Origin: Clostridia bacterium | Lineage (GTDB): Bacteria; Bacillota; Clostridia; Oscillospirales; Acutalibacteraceae | Assembly: GCA_900755895.1 (NCBI GenBank) | Contig: CAAEIG010000154.1 | Location: 1-61,907 of the forward strand | Reading direction: 5' to 3' | DNA: 61,907 nucleotides | Part shown: one piece after another, positions 16,134-24,638 of the stretch | Layout: every line of letters begins with the position of its first letter | How positions within the stretch are numbered: position 1 is the first letter of the stretch | Position numbers and translations under genes: made by a program | Notes under the pieces: generated by a model | Told to the model about the DNA's origin: nothing | Database searches by the model: none | Seen by the model: only the letters and a program-made list of their open reading frames with translations

Positions 16134-17084
16134 ATGCGTCAAAAGAAACGCTCCAGGCTCACTGGAGAAGAGCGCCGTCAACACCGGAAAGAAATACGTC
16201 AACAGGCGAAATTGGATGTGCGGCAGCATCCCATACTCTTCACCACTTATGTGGTGCTGCGGGTATTGGTTCTCCTTGTGATGATCCGGGAAGTATTTAA
16301 AGGTGACTATTACAATGTTTTTCTCTGCGGGTTGACCTTGGTGCTGTTCATGATCCCCACTTTCGTGGAGCACCGTTTACACATCGACCTGCCAAACACG
16401 TTGGAAATTATCATTCTGCTCTTCATCTTTTCGGCGGAAATTTTGGGTGAAATCCAGGAGTACTACCTGCTCATTCCCTTCTGGGACACTATGCTCCACA
16501 CTTTGAACGGCTTTTTGATGGCTGCCATCGGCATCGCCATGGTGGACATCCTCAATCGCTCCCGCAAGTTCAAAGTCCGACTGTCCCCGGCCTTTGTGGC
16601 CTTGGTAGCGTTTTGCTTCTCCATGACCATCGGCGTATTGTGGGAGTTCTATGAGTATGGCATGGATCTGTTCTTCCACACGGATATGCAGAAGGACACC
16701 TGGATCACTGCCATTTCCTCGGTCAGTCTCAACCCAGATGGCCGCAACGTACCCATTCAAGAGACTGTGGAAAGTGTAGTGGTCAATGGACAGGAATGGC
16801 CTGCCTACTTGGACATTGGCCTTCACGACACCATGAAGGATCTGCTGGTCAATTTCATCGGCGCTGTGTTGTTCTCCATCATCGGAGCGCTGTATATTTT
16901 GGGTCGGGGCAAAGGCTGGTTTGCCTCCAAGTTCATTCCCCGGCTGAAGGTGGACGAACTGCCCGCCACTGCGGAGGAACCCACCCTTTTGGAACCCATC
17001 GCTTTGGAAAAGCCCACATCTACCACACAGACAAGATCAAAATCCCAATCAGATTCAGATAGCGATACGGAGGAATTGCCATGA
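16134..17084 (+). CDS. DUF2238 (YjdF-like) integral membrane protein
   Basis: A 316-residue membrane protein. After a highly basic N-terminus (about 1-30) come some six membrane segments with the DUF2238 signatures PFWDTMLHTLNGFLMAAIGI, IGVLWEFYEYGMDLFFHTDM and GLHDTMKDLLVNFIGAVLFS. The C-terminus is a hydrophilic Thr/Ser/Asp-rich tail. The function of the family is unknown. The ATG at 16134 is chosen over TTG 16116 because GAGGG sits 5 nt upstream. The gene overlaps the esterase start by 4 bp (ATGA), so the two are co-translated. Confidence 0.8.
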   Translation: MRQKKRSRLTGEERRQHRKEIRQQAKLDVRQHPILFTTYVVLRVLVLLVMIREVFKGDYYNVFLCGLTLVLFMIPTFVEHRLHIDLPNTLEIIILLFIFSAEILGEIQEYYLLIPFWDTMLHTLNGFLMAAIGIAMVDILNRSRKFKVRLSPAFVALVAFCFSMTIGVLWEFYEYGMDLFFHTDMQKDTWITAISSVSLNPDGRNVPIQETVESVVVNGQEWPAYLDIGLHDTMKDLLVNFIGAVLFSIIGALYILGRGKGWFASKFIPRLKVDELPATAEEPTLLEPIALEKPTSTTQTRSKSQSDSDSDTEELP

Positions 17085-18388
17085 ACACTGTAATTACCAC
17101 GAAACAAGGCGCCATACAGGGCGCCACCAGCCAGGATGGGAAAACCCTGATCTTCCGCGGCGTTCCCTACGCCCAGCCCCCTGTGGGCGAACTGCGCTTC
17201 CGCCGCCCTCAGGAGCATACTCCCTGGGAGGGCACCTTGGACTGCACAGAATTCTCTCCCCGCTGCCCCCAGGCCGACCTGACCGCCATGGACTTCTACA
17301 GCAAGGAGTTCTACGACAGGATGGTTCCCCCGGAAAGCGAGGACTGCCTCTACTTAAACATCTGGACCCCTGCGGACGCCCAGCCCGAGGACCGGCTGCC
17401 CGTGCTGTTCTGGATCCACGGCGGCGCTTTCATGCACGGCTGCGGCACCGAAAAGGAATTTGACGGCGAGGGCTTTGCCAAAAAGGGTGTGATCCTGGTG
17501 ACCATCAACTACCGGGTCAATGTGTTTGGATTTTTTGCCCACCCGGATCTGGAAGCCGAGAACGAAAAAGGCGTCTCCGGCAACTACGGTATTCTGGATC
17601 AGATCTTCGCCCTGAACTGGGTGAAGGAGAACATCTCCGCTTTTGGCGGCGATCCGGAAAAGGTGACTGTGGCAGGCCAGTCCGCCGGCTGCATGAGCGT
17701 ACAGGCCATCATCTCCTCCCCCCTGTCCCAGGGGCTGCTGCGGGGAGCTATCCTCCAAAGCGGAGGTGGAATCGGGGCCCTTCACACCACTCCCGGAAAG
17801 GAAGCACTTTGGGATGTCTCCAAAAAGCTCATGGAACACCTGGGCGTCTCTACCCTGGAAGAGCTTCGGAAGGTTCCCGCACTGGAGCTACGGGACGCTG
17901 CCTACGCTGTTCAGGGTCAGGGCCTCAGCTGGTGCCCCCACGTGGACGACTGGCTGCTCTCCGACAACACGGACGCTTTGGCAGAAAAGGGAGCCATCCA
18001 CGACATTCCCTACATGATCGGGTCCACTGGGGACGACATCGGCGGGGAAGCTCTTTTGCAGGACGCCGGAGCGCGGTTCTGCCAGAACCAGCTGAAGCTG
18101 GGCCGGAAGCCCGGGTATTTCTACTTCTTCAACCGGAAGCTCCCCGGGGACAACGCAGGTGCTTTCCACTCCTGCGAGCTGTGGTATGAATTTGAAACCC
18201 TTCCCCGCTGCTGGCGTCCCTGGGAGGACTGCGATTGGGAGCTGGCCAAGGCCGTATCCGGCTACTGGGCCAACTTTGTCAAAACCGGGGACCCCAACGG
18301 CGAAGGACTTCCCCTCTGGACTCCCTTCACCCAGGACCAGCAGAACCCCATGGTGCTGGCAGATACCGTGGCTATGCGCAGAGGTTAA
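17081..18388 (+). CDS. Type-B carboxylesterase, short form
   Basis: A 435-residue alpha/beta-hydrolase of the carboxylesterase B / p-nitrobenzyl esterase family. The oxyanion segment is WIHGGAF (111-117), the nucleophile S201 in VAGQSAGCMS, and a histidine follows in GAFHSCELWYEFE. The acid residue is likely in the GSTGDDIGGEAL segment. It is about 60 residues shorter than usual (~490-500), the loss falling between that segment and the His, where the lid normally lies. There is no signal peptide, so it is cytoplasmic. The substrate is unknown. Confidence 0.9.
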   Translation: MNTVITTKQGAIQGATSQDGKTLIFRGVPYAQPPVGELRFRRPQEHTPWEGTLDCTEFSPRCPQADLTAMDFYSKEFYDRMVPPESEDCLYLNIWTPADAQPEDRLPVLFWIHGGAFMHGCGTEKEFDGEGFAKKGVILVTINYRVNVFGFFAHPDLEAENEKGVSGNYGILDQIFALNWVKENISAFGGDPEKVTVAGQSAGCMSVQAIISSPLSQGLLRGAILQSGGGIGALHTTPGKEALWDVSKKLMEHLGVSTLEELRKVPALELRDAAYAVQGQGLSWCPHVDDWLLSDNTDALAEKGAIHDIPYMIGSTGDDIGGEALLQDAGARFCQNQLKLGRKPGYFYFFNRKLPGDNAGAFHSCELWYEFETLPRCWRPWEDCDWELAKAVSGYWANFVKTGDPNGEGLPLWTPFTQDQQNPMVLADTVAMRRG

Positions 18389-18432
18389 ATGCTCTCCCTG
18401 AAAGTGGGTCTAGTTTTTTCAAGGCATAAAGA

Positions 18433-18468
18433 AGGACACTCAGGAGCTCTCTCCTGAGTGTCCTTTTT
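18433..18468. terminator. Two-way intrinsic terminator
   Basis: A perfect 14-bp stem (AGGACACTCAGGAG / CTCCTGAGTGTCCT) with a CTCT loop and TTTTT on the plus strand and CTTCTTTATG on the minus. It separates the esterase from the convergent thrS. Confidence 0.9.
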
Positions 18469-18511
18469 CTATAACTTTATTTGCTGTTTCTAGAAAACCG
18501 GAGAAATCTGC

Positions 18512-20416
18512 TCACTTGATCTCCCGGCTATCCACTTCAGCCTGAGCTCTCTCCACAAAGGCCTCCAGAGTCATGGAACCCAGGTCGCCGTCCTTACGAT
18601 GGCGCACGGAAACCGTGCCCTCCTCAGACTCCTTGTCGCCCACCACCAGCATGTAGGGGGTGCGCTGCAGCTGAGCCTCGCGGATCTTATAGCCAATCTT
18701 TTCGTTGCGGATATCGCACTCCACACGGAAGCCAGCCTTTTCCAGCTTCTCCTGCAAAGCCAGAGCATACTCGTGATGACGCTCGGAGATGGGCAGCACC
18801 ACTGCCTGCACCGGAGACAGCCACAGCGGGAACTTGCCGGCAAAATGCTCGGTAATCACGCCGATGAACCGCTCAATGGAGCCCAGCACCACCCGGTGCA
18901 GCATGACGGGACGATGTTTCTGACCGTCCTCACCCACGTACTCCAGCTCAAAGCGCTCCGGCAGCTGGCTGTCCAGCTGAACCGTGCCGCACTGCCAGGT
19001 CCGGCCCAGGGAATCGGCCAGGTGGAAGTCCAGCTTGGGACCGTAGAAGGCGCCGTCGCCCTCGTTGACCTCGTACTCCTTGCCCATCTCGGTGATGGCC
19101 TCTTTCAGGATCTCCTGGTTGTGCTCCCACTGCTCCACGGTGCCGATGTGATCCTCGGGCATGGTGGACAGCTCGATCTTATAGGACAGGCCGAACACGG
19201 AGTACACCTCGTCAAACAGGCGAACCACGTTCTTCAGTTCGTCCTTGAGCTGCTCCTGGGTCATGAAGATATGGGCATCATCCTGAGTGAAGCACCGCAC
19301 CCGGAACAATCCGTGGAGGGCGCCGGAGAGCTCATGGCGGTGAACCAGGCCCAGCTCGCCCACCCGCAGGGGCAGATCCCGGTAGGAGTGGGGCTCACTC
19401 TGGTACACCAGCATACCGCCGGGGCAGTTCATGGGCTTAATGGCAAAATCTTCGTCATCAATCACCGTGGTGTACATGTTGTCCTTATAGTGGTCCCAGT
19501 GACCGGAACGCTCCCACAGCTTCCGGCTGAGGATGATGGGAGTGGAAACCTCCACATAGCCATACTTCTTGTGGACCTCACGCCAATAATCGATCAGGGT
19601 GTTCTTCAGCACCATGCCTTTGGGCAGGAAGAAGGGGAATCCGGGGCCCTCGTCCCGGAGCATGAACAAGCCCAGCTCTTTGCCCAGCTTGCGGTGATCA
19701 CGCTTCTTGGCCTCTTCCAGCATCCGCAGGTGCTCATCCAGCATGGACTGCTTGGGGAAGGACACGCCGTACACACGGGTGAGCATCTTATTCTTGGCAT
19801 CGCCCCGCCAATAAGCGCCCGTGATAGCAGTCAGCTTTACAGCTTTGACGCATCCGGTAGTCATCAGATGGGGACCGGCACACAGGTCGGTGAAGTCCCC
19901 CTGGCGGTAAAAGCTGATGTTCTCACCCTGGCCAGCATGCTCGTCAATGAGCTCCTCTTTGTAGGGCTGACCCTCCATCAGTGCCTTGGCCTCGGCCGCA
20001 GGCAGCTCAAACCGCTCCAGAGGCAGGTTCTCCTTGATGATCTTCTTCATCTCAGCCTCAATGGCAGGCAGGTCCTCGGTGGAGAGAGGATTCTCCATGT
20101 CGAAATCGTAGTAAAAACCATTGTCGATGGACGGACCAATGGAGAACTTGGTGCCGGGATACAGCCGCATAACCGCCTGAGCCATGATATGGGAGGTGGT
20201 GTGCCAGTAGGCGTGCTTGCCTTCCTCGCTGTCAAAGGTGAGGATCTCCAGCGTGCAGTCATGGTCAATGGGAGCCCGCAGGTCGCAGACTTCCCCGTCA
20301 ATGCGGGCGGCACAGGCGGACTTGTACAGTCCCATGCCGATGGACTTTGCCACCTCTGCGGCGGTCACTCCGTTTTCGAACTCCTTGATTTGGCCTTTCA
20401 GATCAATCTTTACCAT
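18512..20416 (-). CDS. thrS: Threonyl-tRNA synthetase
   Basis: A 634-residue class II synthetase that charges tRNA-Thr. From the N-terminus: TGS domain (1-63), the editing domain with HTTSHIMAQAV (about 72-84) and the second-half cysteine/His motif, the catalytic core with motif 2 FRVRCFTQDDAHIF and zinc ligand MNCPGGM, motif 3 HRVVLGSIERFIGVITEHFAG, and a C-terminal anticodon-binding domain (WLSPVQAVVLPIS). Length and domains are complete. It starts at ATG with AAAGGAG. Expression is controlled by the upstream T-box. Confidence 0.98.
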   Translation of the reverse strand: MVKIDLKGQIKEFENGVTAAEVAKSIGMGLYKSACAARIDGEVCDLRAPIDHDCTLEILTFDSEEGKHAYWHTTSHIMAQAVMRLYPGTKFSIGPSIDNGFYYDFDMENPLSTEDLPAIEAEMKKIIKENLPLERFELPAAEAKALMEGQPYKEELIDEHAGQGENISFYRQGDFTDLCAGPHLMTTGCVKAVKLTAITGAYWRGDAKNKMLTRVYGVSFPKQSMLDEHLRMLEEAKKRDHRKLGKELGLFMLRDEGPGFPFFLPKGMVLKNTLIDYWREVHKKYGYVEVSTPIILSRKLWERSGHWDHYKDNMYTTVIDDEDFAIKPMNCPGGMLVYQSEPHSYRDLPLRVGELGLVHRHELSGALHGLFRVRCFTQDDAHIFMTQEQLKDELKNVVRLFDEVYSVFGLSYKIELSTMPEDHIGTVEQWEHNQEILKEAITEMGKEYEVNEGDGAFYGPKLDFHLADSLGRTWQCGTVQLDSQLPERFELEYVGEDGQKHRPVMLHRVVLGSIERFIGVITEHFAGKFPLWLSPVQAVVLPISERHHEYALALQEKLEKAGFRVECDIRNEKIGYKIREAQLQRTPYMLVVGDKESEEGTVSVRHRKDGDLGSMTLEAFVERAQAEVDSREIK

Positions 20417-20439
20417 CTGGTACTCCTTTCCGCCGGGGA

Positions 20440-20745
20440 AAGCAAAAAACGCCTGCCCCAGCTAAGCTCTGGGGCAGGCGTCCGGCAATACAAAATTTTA
20501 GCCAGGGACCCGCGGTTCCACCCGGATTCAAAGCGCACCCGCTCTTCCTCGTTTCGGCCGATAACGGTGCCCGCCGTCTCCCCTTGGGCGGACTCCATGG
20601 AAAATCCGGTTCCGCGTTCGGGAAGCTGCTCAAAGGTGGTGGCCCGCTCCCCGTCCCCTCAGGCCGCTCTCAGCCGGCGGCGGCCACTCTCTGGTGTGGG
20701 GAAACCTGTGGAAGGGGCTTCCTTTTCAACGCATTGTTTTCGTTT
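20440..20745 (-). promoter_or_regulatory. T-box riboswitch of thrS
   Basis: On the minus strand the conserved T-box sequence GGGTGGAACCGCGGGT (20525-20508) is followed by a terminator hairpin. Stem I closes by pairing GGAAGC near the 5' end with GCTTCC, and the 3' side above it contains CACCACC, where an ACC threonine specifier (20640-20635) fits. Uncharged tRNA-Thr should stabilise the anti-terminator and allow thrS transcription. Confidence 0.93.
20444..20481 (-). terminator. T-box terminator
   Basis: Minus-strand ACGCCTGCCCCAG, loop, CTGGGGCAGGCGT, then TTTTTTGC, the conditional terminator of the thrS T-box. Confidence 0.92.
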
Positions 20746-20751
20746 GATGCA

Positions 20752-20780
20752 ATCATATCACCGGCGCGCCGCCTTGTCAA
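20752..20780 (-). promoter_or_regulatory. Sigma-A promoter of thrS
   Basis: Minus-strand TTGACA, a 17-bp spacer, then TATGAT. It is divergent from the rny promoter, 46 bp between the two -35 boxes. Confidence 0.85.
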
Positions 20781-20826
20781 GTGGAAACCCGCCCGCCGTT
20801 TTTCGGAATTAAATTGTACAATATTC

Positions 20827-20856
20827 TTGACAATCCCCACCCCGTGGAGCTAGAAT
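20827..20856 (+). promoter_or_regulatory. Sigma-A promoter of rny
   Basis: TTGACA, an 18-bp spacer, then TAGAAT. Transcription from near 20863 leaves an untranslated leader of about 300 nt. Confidence 0.8.
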
Positions 20857-20862
20857 AAAAGC

Positions 20863-21164
20863 AGAGTGCACACCCGCGCTTTCTTATATGAATTTCCTTG
20901 TTTTTCATTTTTGCTTTCTTTTTATTGAGTAATTTTTCATAAATTTTGCTGGAAACAGCAGGTTTTCTCATTTTTTACCTGGCTTTTACAATCTAGTTTC
21001 AGCCTAAAAAATGAGGCAATAAAAATAGCTTGAGAATGAAACCCCAGAATCTTTCATACGAAAAGCATGCGGCCCGCTGCACTTCCCAGGGCACACTTCG
21101 CCCTGGTACTTCCACTGTTAAATTTAGGAAAAATATCTACAAAAGAGAAGAAGGAGGTGCCTGA
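20863..21164 (+). promoter_or_regulatory. Long AU-rich structured 5' leader of rny
   Basis: About 300 nt without a supported gene, very AT-rich between 20880 and 21060 against GC-rich flanks. It holds a GCTG-GAAA-CAGC hairpin (20948-20959), an 11-bp arm CTCATTTTTTA (20967-20977) pairing with TAAAAAATGAG (21005-21015) plus an inner GGCT/AGCC, and a CCAGGGC / GCCCTGG hairpin near 21090. A 14-codon Phe-rich frame at 20888 lacks a ribosome site. The role is unknown; self-control by RNase Y is a guess. Confidence 0.5.
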
Positions 21165-22727
21165 TTGGGCCAAGTTGCTGTGTGGCTATGTATTCTTTTG
21201 GTCCTTCTTGCCGCTGCCGCGGCAGGCACAGCTGCTTTCTTTCTGGGCGTTACCTACCGCAAAAATCAAGCGGAAGCTGAGATCGGCTCCGCCGAGCAAG
21301 AGGCAAAGCGAATTGTCGCCGATGCCATCAAAAGCGCTGAAGCCAGAAAGAAAGAGATCGTGCTGGAAGGCAAGGATGAATTACATCGCCTGAGAGATGA
21401 ATCGGAAAAAGAGCTGGCAAATCGCCGCAAGGAGATCCAGCATCAGGAACGGCGCGTCCTGCAAAAGGAGGAAAGCTTGGAGAAAAAGCTGGAATCCATG
21501 GAGCGCAAAGAAAATCAAATTGACCAGAAAAACAAGAAGGCCGAGGAGCGTTTAGCTGAGGCTGAGGCCGTGAAGAAGAGCCAGTTCGACATGCTGGAGA
21601 AAATTTCTTCCTTCACGGTGGACCAGGCAAAGGAGTATTTGCTCTCCAACCTGGAGAATGAACTGACCCACGAGAAGGCTGTGAAAATCCGGGAGTTTGA
21701 ACTCCAGACCAAGGACGAAGCAGACCGCACTGCCAGGGAAATCATTGCTCTGGCCATTCAGCGGTGTGCAGCGGATCACGTCAGTGAGGCCGCCATCAGC
21801 GTGGTGCCCCTGCCCAACGATGAGATGAAGGGGCGCATCATCGGCCGGGAAGGCCGGAACATCCGCACCATCGAAACCCTCACCGGCGTGGACCTGATTA
21901 TTGACGACACACCGGAAGCCATCACGCTGTCCAGTTTTGAGCCGGTCCGCCGGGAGGTGGCCCGCATCGCGCTGGAGAAGCTGATCTCCGATGGACGAAT
22001 CCATCCCACCCGCATCGAGGAAACCGTGGAAAAAGCCCGCCGGGAAGTGGAAAACACCATCAAGCAGGAAGGCGAACGAGCTGTGCTGGAAGTGGGCGTC
22101 AACGGCGTCCATCACGAGCTGGTGAAGCTGCTGGGCCGCCTGCGTTACCGCACAAGCTATGGCCAGAACGTGCTGAACCACTCCTTGGAGGTGGCTTACC
22201 TCTCCGGGATGATGGCCTCCGAGCTGGGGTTGGATCCCACGGTGGCAAAGCGTGCTGGCTTGCTCCACGACATCGGCAAGGCTCTGGACCACGAGATGGA
22301 GGGTTCCCACGTACAGATCGGCGTGGACGTTGCCAGAAAGTACCGGGAGAGCGAAGCTGTGGTTCACGCCATCGCTGCTCACCACGGGGATGTGGAAGCC
22401 AAGACCGTCATTGCCTGCATCGTTCAGGCGGCGGATGCCATCTCCGCAGCCCGTCCCGGCGCTCGCCGCGAGAATTTGGAAAACTACATCAAGCGGCTTG
22501 AAAAGCTGGAAGAAGTGGCCTCCTCCTTTGAGGGCGTGGAGAGCTGCTACGCCATTCAAGCCGGTCGGGAAATCCGCATCATGGTCAAGCCCGATAAGGT
22601 CAGCGATGAGCGCATGACGCTGCTGGCTCGGGACATCTGCAAAAAGATCGAGGCCGATCTGGATTACCCCGGTCAGATTAAGGTGAATATGATCCGGGAA
22701 AGCCGGGCAGTGGATTACGCCAAGTAA
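21165..22727 (+). CDS. rny: Ribonuclease Y
   Basis: A 520-residue membrane-anchored endoribonuclease that starts bulk mRNA decay in Firmicutes. Order: N-terminal membrane helix (about 4-24), long charged coiled coil (about 30-190), KH domain with GRIIGREGRNIRTIETLTGV (about 222-245), and HD domain with LLHDIGKALDHE (about 365-378) supplying the metal-binding His-Asp pair, then a C-terminal domain. The start is TTG with AAGGAGG 7 nt upstream. In Bacillus it is followed directly by ymdB; here another gene lies between. Confidence 0.97.
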   Translation: MGQVAVWLCILLVLLAAAAAGTAAFFLGVTYRKNQAEAEIGSAEQEAKRIVADAIKSAEARKKEIVLEGKDELHRLRDESEKELANRRKEIQHQERRVLQKEESLEKKLESMERKENQIDQKNKKAEERLAEAEAVKKSQFDMLEKISSFTVDQAKEYLLSNLENELTHEKAVKIREFELQTKDEADRTAREIIALAIQRCAADHVSEAAISVVPLPNDEMKGRIIGREGRNIRTIETLTGVDLIIDDTPEAITLSSFEPVRREVARIALEKLISDGRIHPTRIEETVEKARREVENTIKQEGERAVLEVGVNGVHHELVKLLGRLRYRTSYGQNVLNHSLEVAYLSGMMASELGLDPTVAKRAGLLHDIGKALDHEMEGSHVQIGVDVARKYRESEAVVHAIAAHHGDVEAKTVIACIVQAADAISAARPGARRENLENYIKRLEKLEEVASSFEGVESCYAIQAGREIRIMVKPDKVSDERMTLLARDICKKIEADLDYPGQIKVNMIRESRAVDYAK

Positions 22728-22751
22728 TCCCGGCATAACCATAACGACATC

Positions 22752-22788
22752 ACAGGGACGTACTTTTTCAGGTGCGTCCCTGTCCTTT
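22752..22788 (+). terminator. Weak terminator after rny
   Basis: ACAGGGACG, a 14-nt loop, CGTCCCTGT, then CCTTTTC. The T tract is short, so read-through into the next gene is likely. Confidence 0.55.
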
Positions 22789-22804
22789 TCAAGGGGGGAA
22801 GTAC

Positions 22805-23728
22805 GTGCGCAGCCAACAGGAAATATACGATCTGCTTCTGGGATTTGCCCAGAAAGACCCTAAAATCCGAGGCGTACTGCTAAATGGATCCCGAACCAAT
22901 CCAGCGGTGCCGCTGGATTCCTTTCGGGACTACGACATCGTGTATCTGGTGACAGAAGTGGCACCCTATAAGACAGGGGATCTTTCCCCCACTTTCGGTG
23001 ACGTGCTGGTGATGCAGCGCACAGATGAAAGCCAGCTGTATCAGGAACATTTTCCCGATCTAGTCATCTACCTAATGCAGTTTACCGACGGGACCAGGAT
23101 CGACCTGACCATTGCCCCCAAGGAACACTGGAAAACCTACGTGGACCGGGAGCCCACCATTGTCCTGCTGGACAAGGACGGGTTTCTGCCCCAGCTGCCC
23201 CTGCCGGACGGTTCTGCTTACGGAGTGGAGCGGCCCAGCGCCCAGATTTTCCAGGAATGCCGGAACGAATTCTGGTGGACCGCTCCCTATGTGTCCAAGG
23301 GGCTGTGGAGGGATCAACTGCTCTACGCCCAGCATATTTTAGAGACCTGCACCCGCCCCATGCTTCGCTTGATGCTCAGCTGGATGGCTGGCGGAGAAAG
23401 GGGCTTCCCCATCTACCCTGGAAAAGCCGGGGACGGGCTGCAAGCCTACCTGCCGCCTCAGGTGTGGGAACAGTATCTGGCCACCTACGCCCCCTGTCAT
23501 AAGGGCGAATTATTCCAGGCCCTGGACAACAGCTGTAGGCTGTTCATCCAAGCCAGCCACCGTGCCGGTGACCTGCTGGGATACACCTGGAAGGACCACT
23601 GGGAGGAGACCGTCCCTCCATTCATGAATGAGACCCAAAGAGATCTTGCGGCGCTGCCCCTCTCCCCCCTCTGGGAAGGTGAGCTGCTGCACCGAATGGG
23701 ATCCCACCCCAGAAAGGAGCAAGCGTGA
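22805..23728 (+). CDS. Aminoglycoside 6-adenylyltransferase-like protein (ANT(6)/AadE family)
   Basis: A 307-residue protein of the streptomycin 6-adenylyltransferase family (nucleotidyltransferase fold). Family landmarks run throughout: GVLLNGSRTNPAVPLDSFRD followed by YDIVYLV near the N-terminus (catalytic GSR and DYD), YLMQFTDGTRIDLTIAP, and NEFWWTAPYVSKGLWRDQLL. The start is GTG with AAGGGGGG upstream. Base composition matches its neighbours, so it appears native and not recently acquired. It ends within 4 bp of ymdB. True aminoglycoside activity is not proven by sequence alone. Confidence 0.85.
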   Translation: MRSQQEIYDLLLGFAQKDPKIRGVLLNGSRTNPAVPLDSFRDYDIVYLVTEVAPYKTGDLSPTFGDVLVMQRTDESQLYQEHFPDLVIYLMQFTDGTRIDLTIAPKEHWKTYVDREPTIVLLDKDGFLPQLPLPDGSAYGVERPSAQIFQECRNEFWWTAPYVSKGLWRDQLLYAQHILETCTRPMLRLMLSWMAGGERGFPIYPGKAGDGLQAYLPPQVWEQYLATYAPCHKGELFQALDNSCRLFIQASHRAGDLLGYTWKDHWEETVPPFMNETQRDLAALPLSPLWEGELLHRMGSHPRKEQA

Positions 23729-24498
23729 TGAACATTTTATGCATTGGAGACGTGGTGGGTAGCGAGGGCTGCCAGTTTTTGAGAAAGCATTTGCCCTCGC
23801 TGAAGCGCACCAAGGGGGTGGATCTTGTCATCGCCAACGGGGAGAACTCCGCCGATGGCAACGGCCTCACGCCTACCTCTGCCCAATACCTGTTTGACAG
23901 CGGCGTGGACGTGATCACCACCGGGAATCACAGCTTTCGCCGCAGGGAATCCTATGAGCTCTACGACAGCTGCGAGACTTTGCTGCGTCCTGCCAACTAT
24001 CCCGCCGCTGCCCCTGGACGGGGGCTGTGTGTGGTGGATATGGGCCGGGTTCAGGTGGCTGTGATCAACCTCATGGGTACCGCCTACCTGGAGAGCCTCC
24101 GCTGCCCCTTCGAAACCCTGGACGCCCTTTTGAAAACCCCGGACTTGCCCAAGATCACCGTGGTGGACTTTCACGCTGAAGCCACTGGGGAGAAACGGGC
24201 CATGGGCTTCTACGCCGATGGAAAAATCACCGCTCTCTTTGGCACCCACACTCACGTGCAGACCGCCGATGAGTGCCTGCTGCCCCACAGCACCGGCTAC
24301 CTCACGGACGCGGGCATGACCGGGGTGATCGACTCGGTACTGGGGGTCAAACCGGAAATCATCATTGGCAAGCTGAGGACAAAAATGCCCGCCCGATTCG
24401 ACTGGGCAAAGGGCCCCTGCAAAATGGATTGCGTCCTCTTCTCCGCCGACGAGCGCACCGGCCTGTGCACCTCCGTAGAGCGGATCTCCATCACTTGA
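23728..24498 (+). CDS. ymdB: YmdB-family metallophosphoesterase / 2',3'-cyclic phosphodiesterase
   Basis: A 256-residue TIGR00282-family phosphoesterase. Motifs: ILCIGDVVGSEG (metal Asp), VIANGENSADGNGLT, VITTGNHSF, VDFHAEATGEKRAMG and GTHTHVQTADE, all metal or catalytic positions of YmdB/DR1281. In Bacillus subtilis YmdB hydrolyses 2',3'-cyclic nucleotides and affects biofilm and motility gene choice. It starts at ATG overlapping the previous stop (TGATG), with AAAGGAG 8 nt upstream. Its association with rny is conserved in Firmicutes. Confidence 0.93.
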   Translation: MNILCIGDVVGSEGCQFLRKHLPSLKRTKGVDLVIANGENSADGNGLTPTSAQYLFDSGVDVITTGNHSFRRRESYELYDSCETLLRPANYPAAAPGRGLCVVDMGRVQVAVINLMGTAYLESLRCPFETLDALLKTPDLPKITVVDFHAEATGEKRAMGFYADGKITALFGTHTHVQTADECLLPHSTGYLTDAGMTGVIDSVLGVKPEIIIGKLRTKMPARFDWAKGPCKMDCVLFSADERTGLCTSVERISIT

Positions 24499-24566
24499 GC
24501 AGCCACTCTGTTGGATAAGTTTGGACGCATTTTTGGATGTGATCTTCAGAAATCCACGGGGAACGA

Positions 24567-24595
24567 TTGTATTTTTGAATTTTTTGTGATAAACT
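24567..24595 (+). promoter_or_regulatory. Promoter of the DhaL-domain gene
   Basis: TTGTAT, a 17-bp spacer, then TAAACT, helped by an upstream TG (TGA-TAAACT). Confidence 0.65.
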
Positions 24596-24638
24596 AGTTA
24601 AAAGCTATACCATCTATGTGGTGAAGGATGTGTTAACC

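Noticed and set aside
20888..20932. 14-codon Phe-rich frame (MNFLVFHFCFLFIE) in the rny leader.
   Set aside because: No ribosome site and the Phe codons follow from the T-rich sequence; not enough to call a leader peptide.
20777..20971. 64-residue minus-strand frame over the rny promoter and leader.
   Set aside because: Overlaps two good promoters, lacks a ribosome site and has no domain-like sequence.
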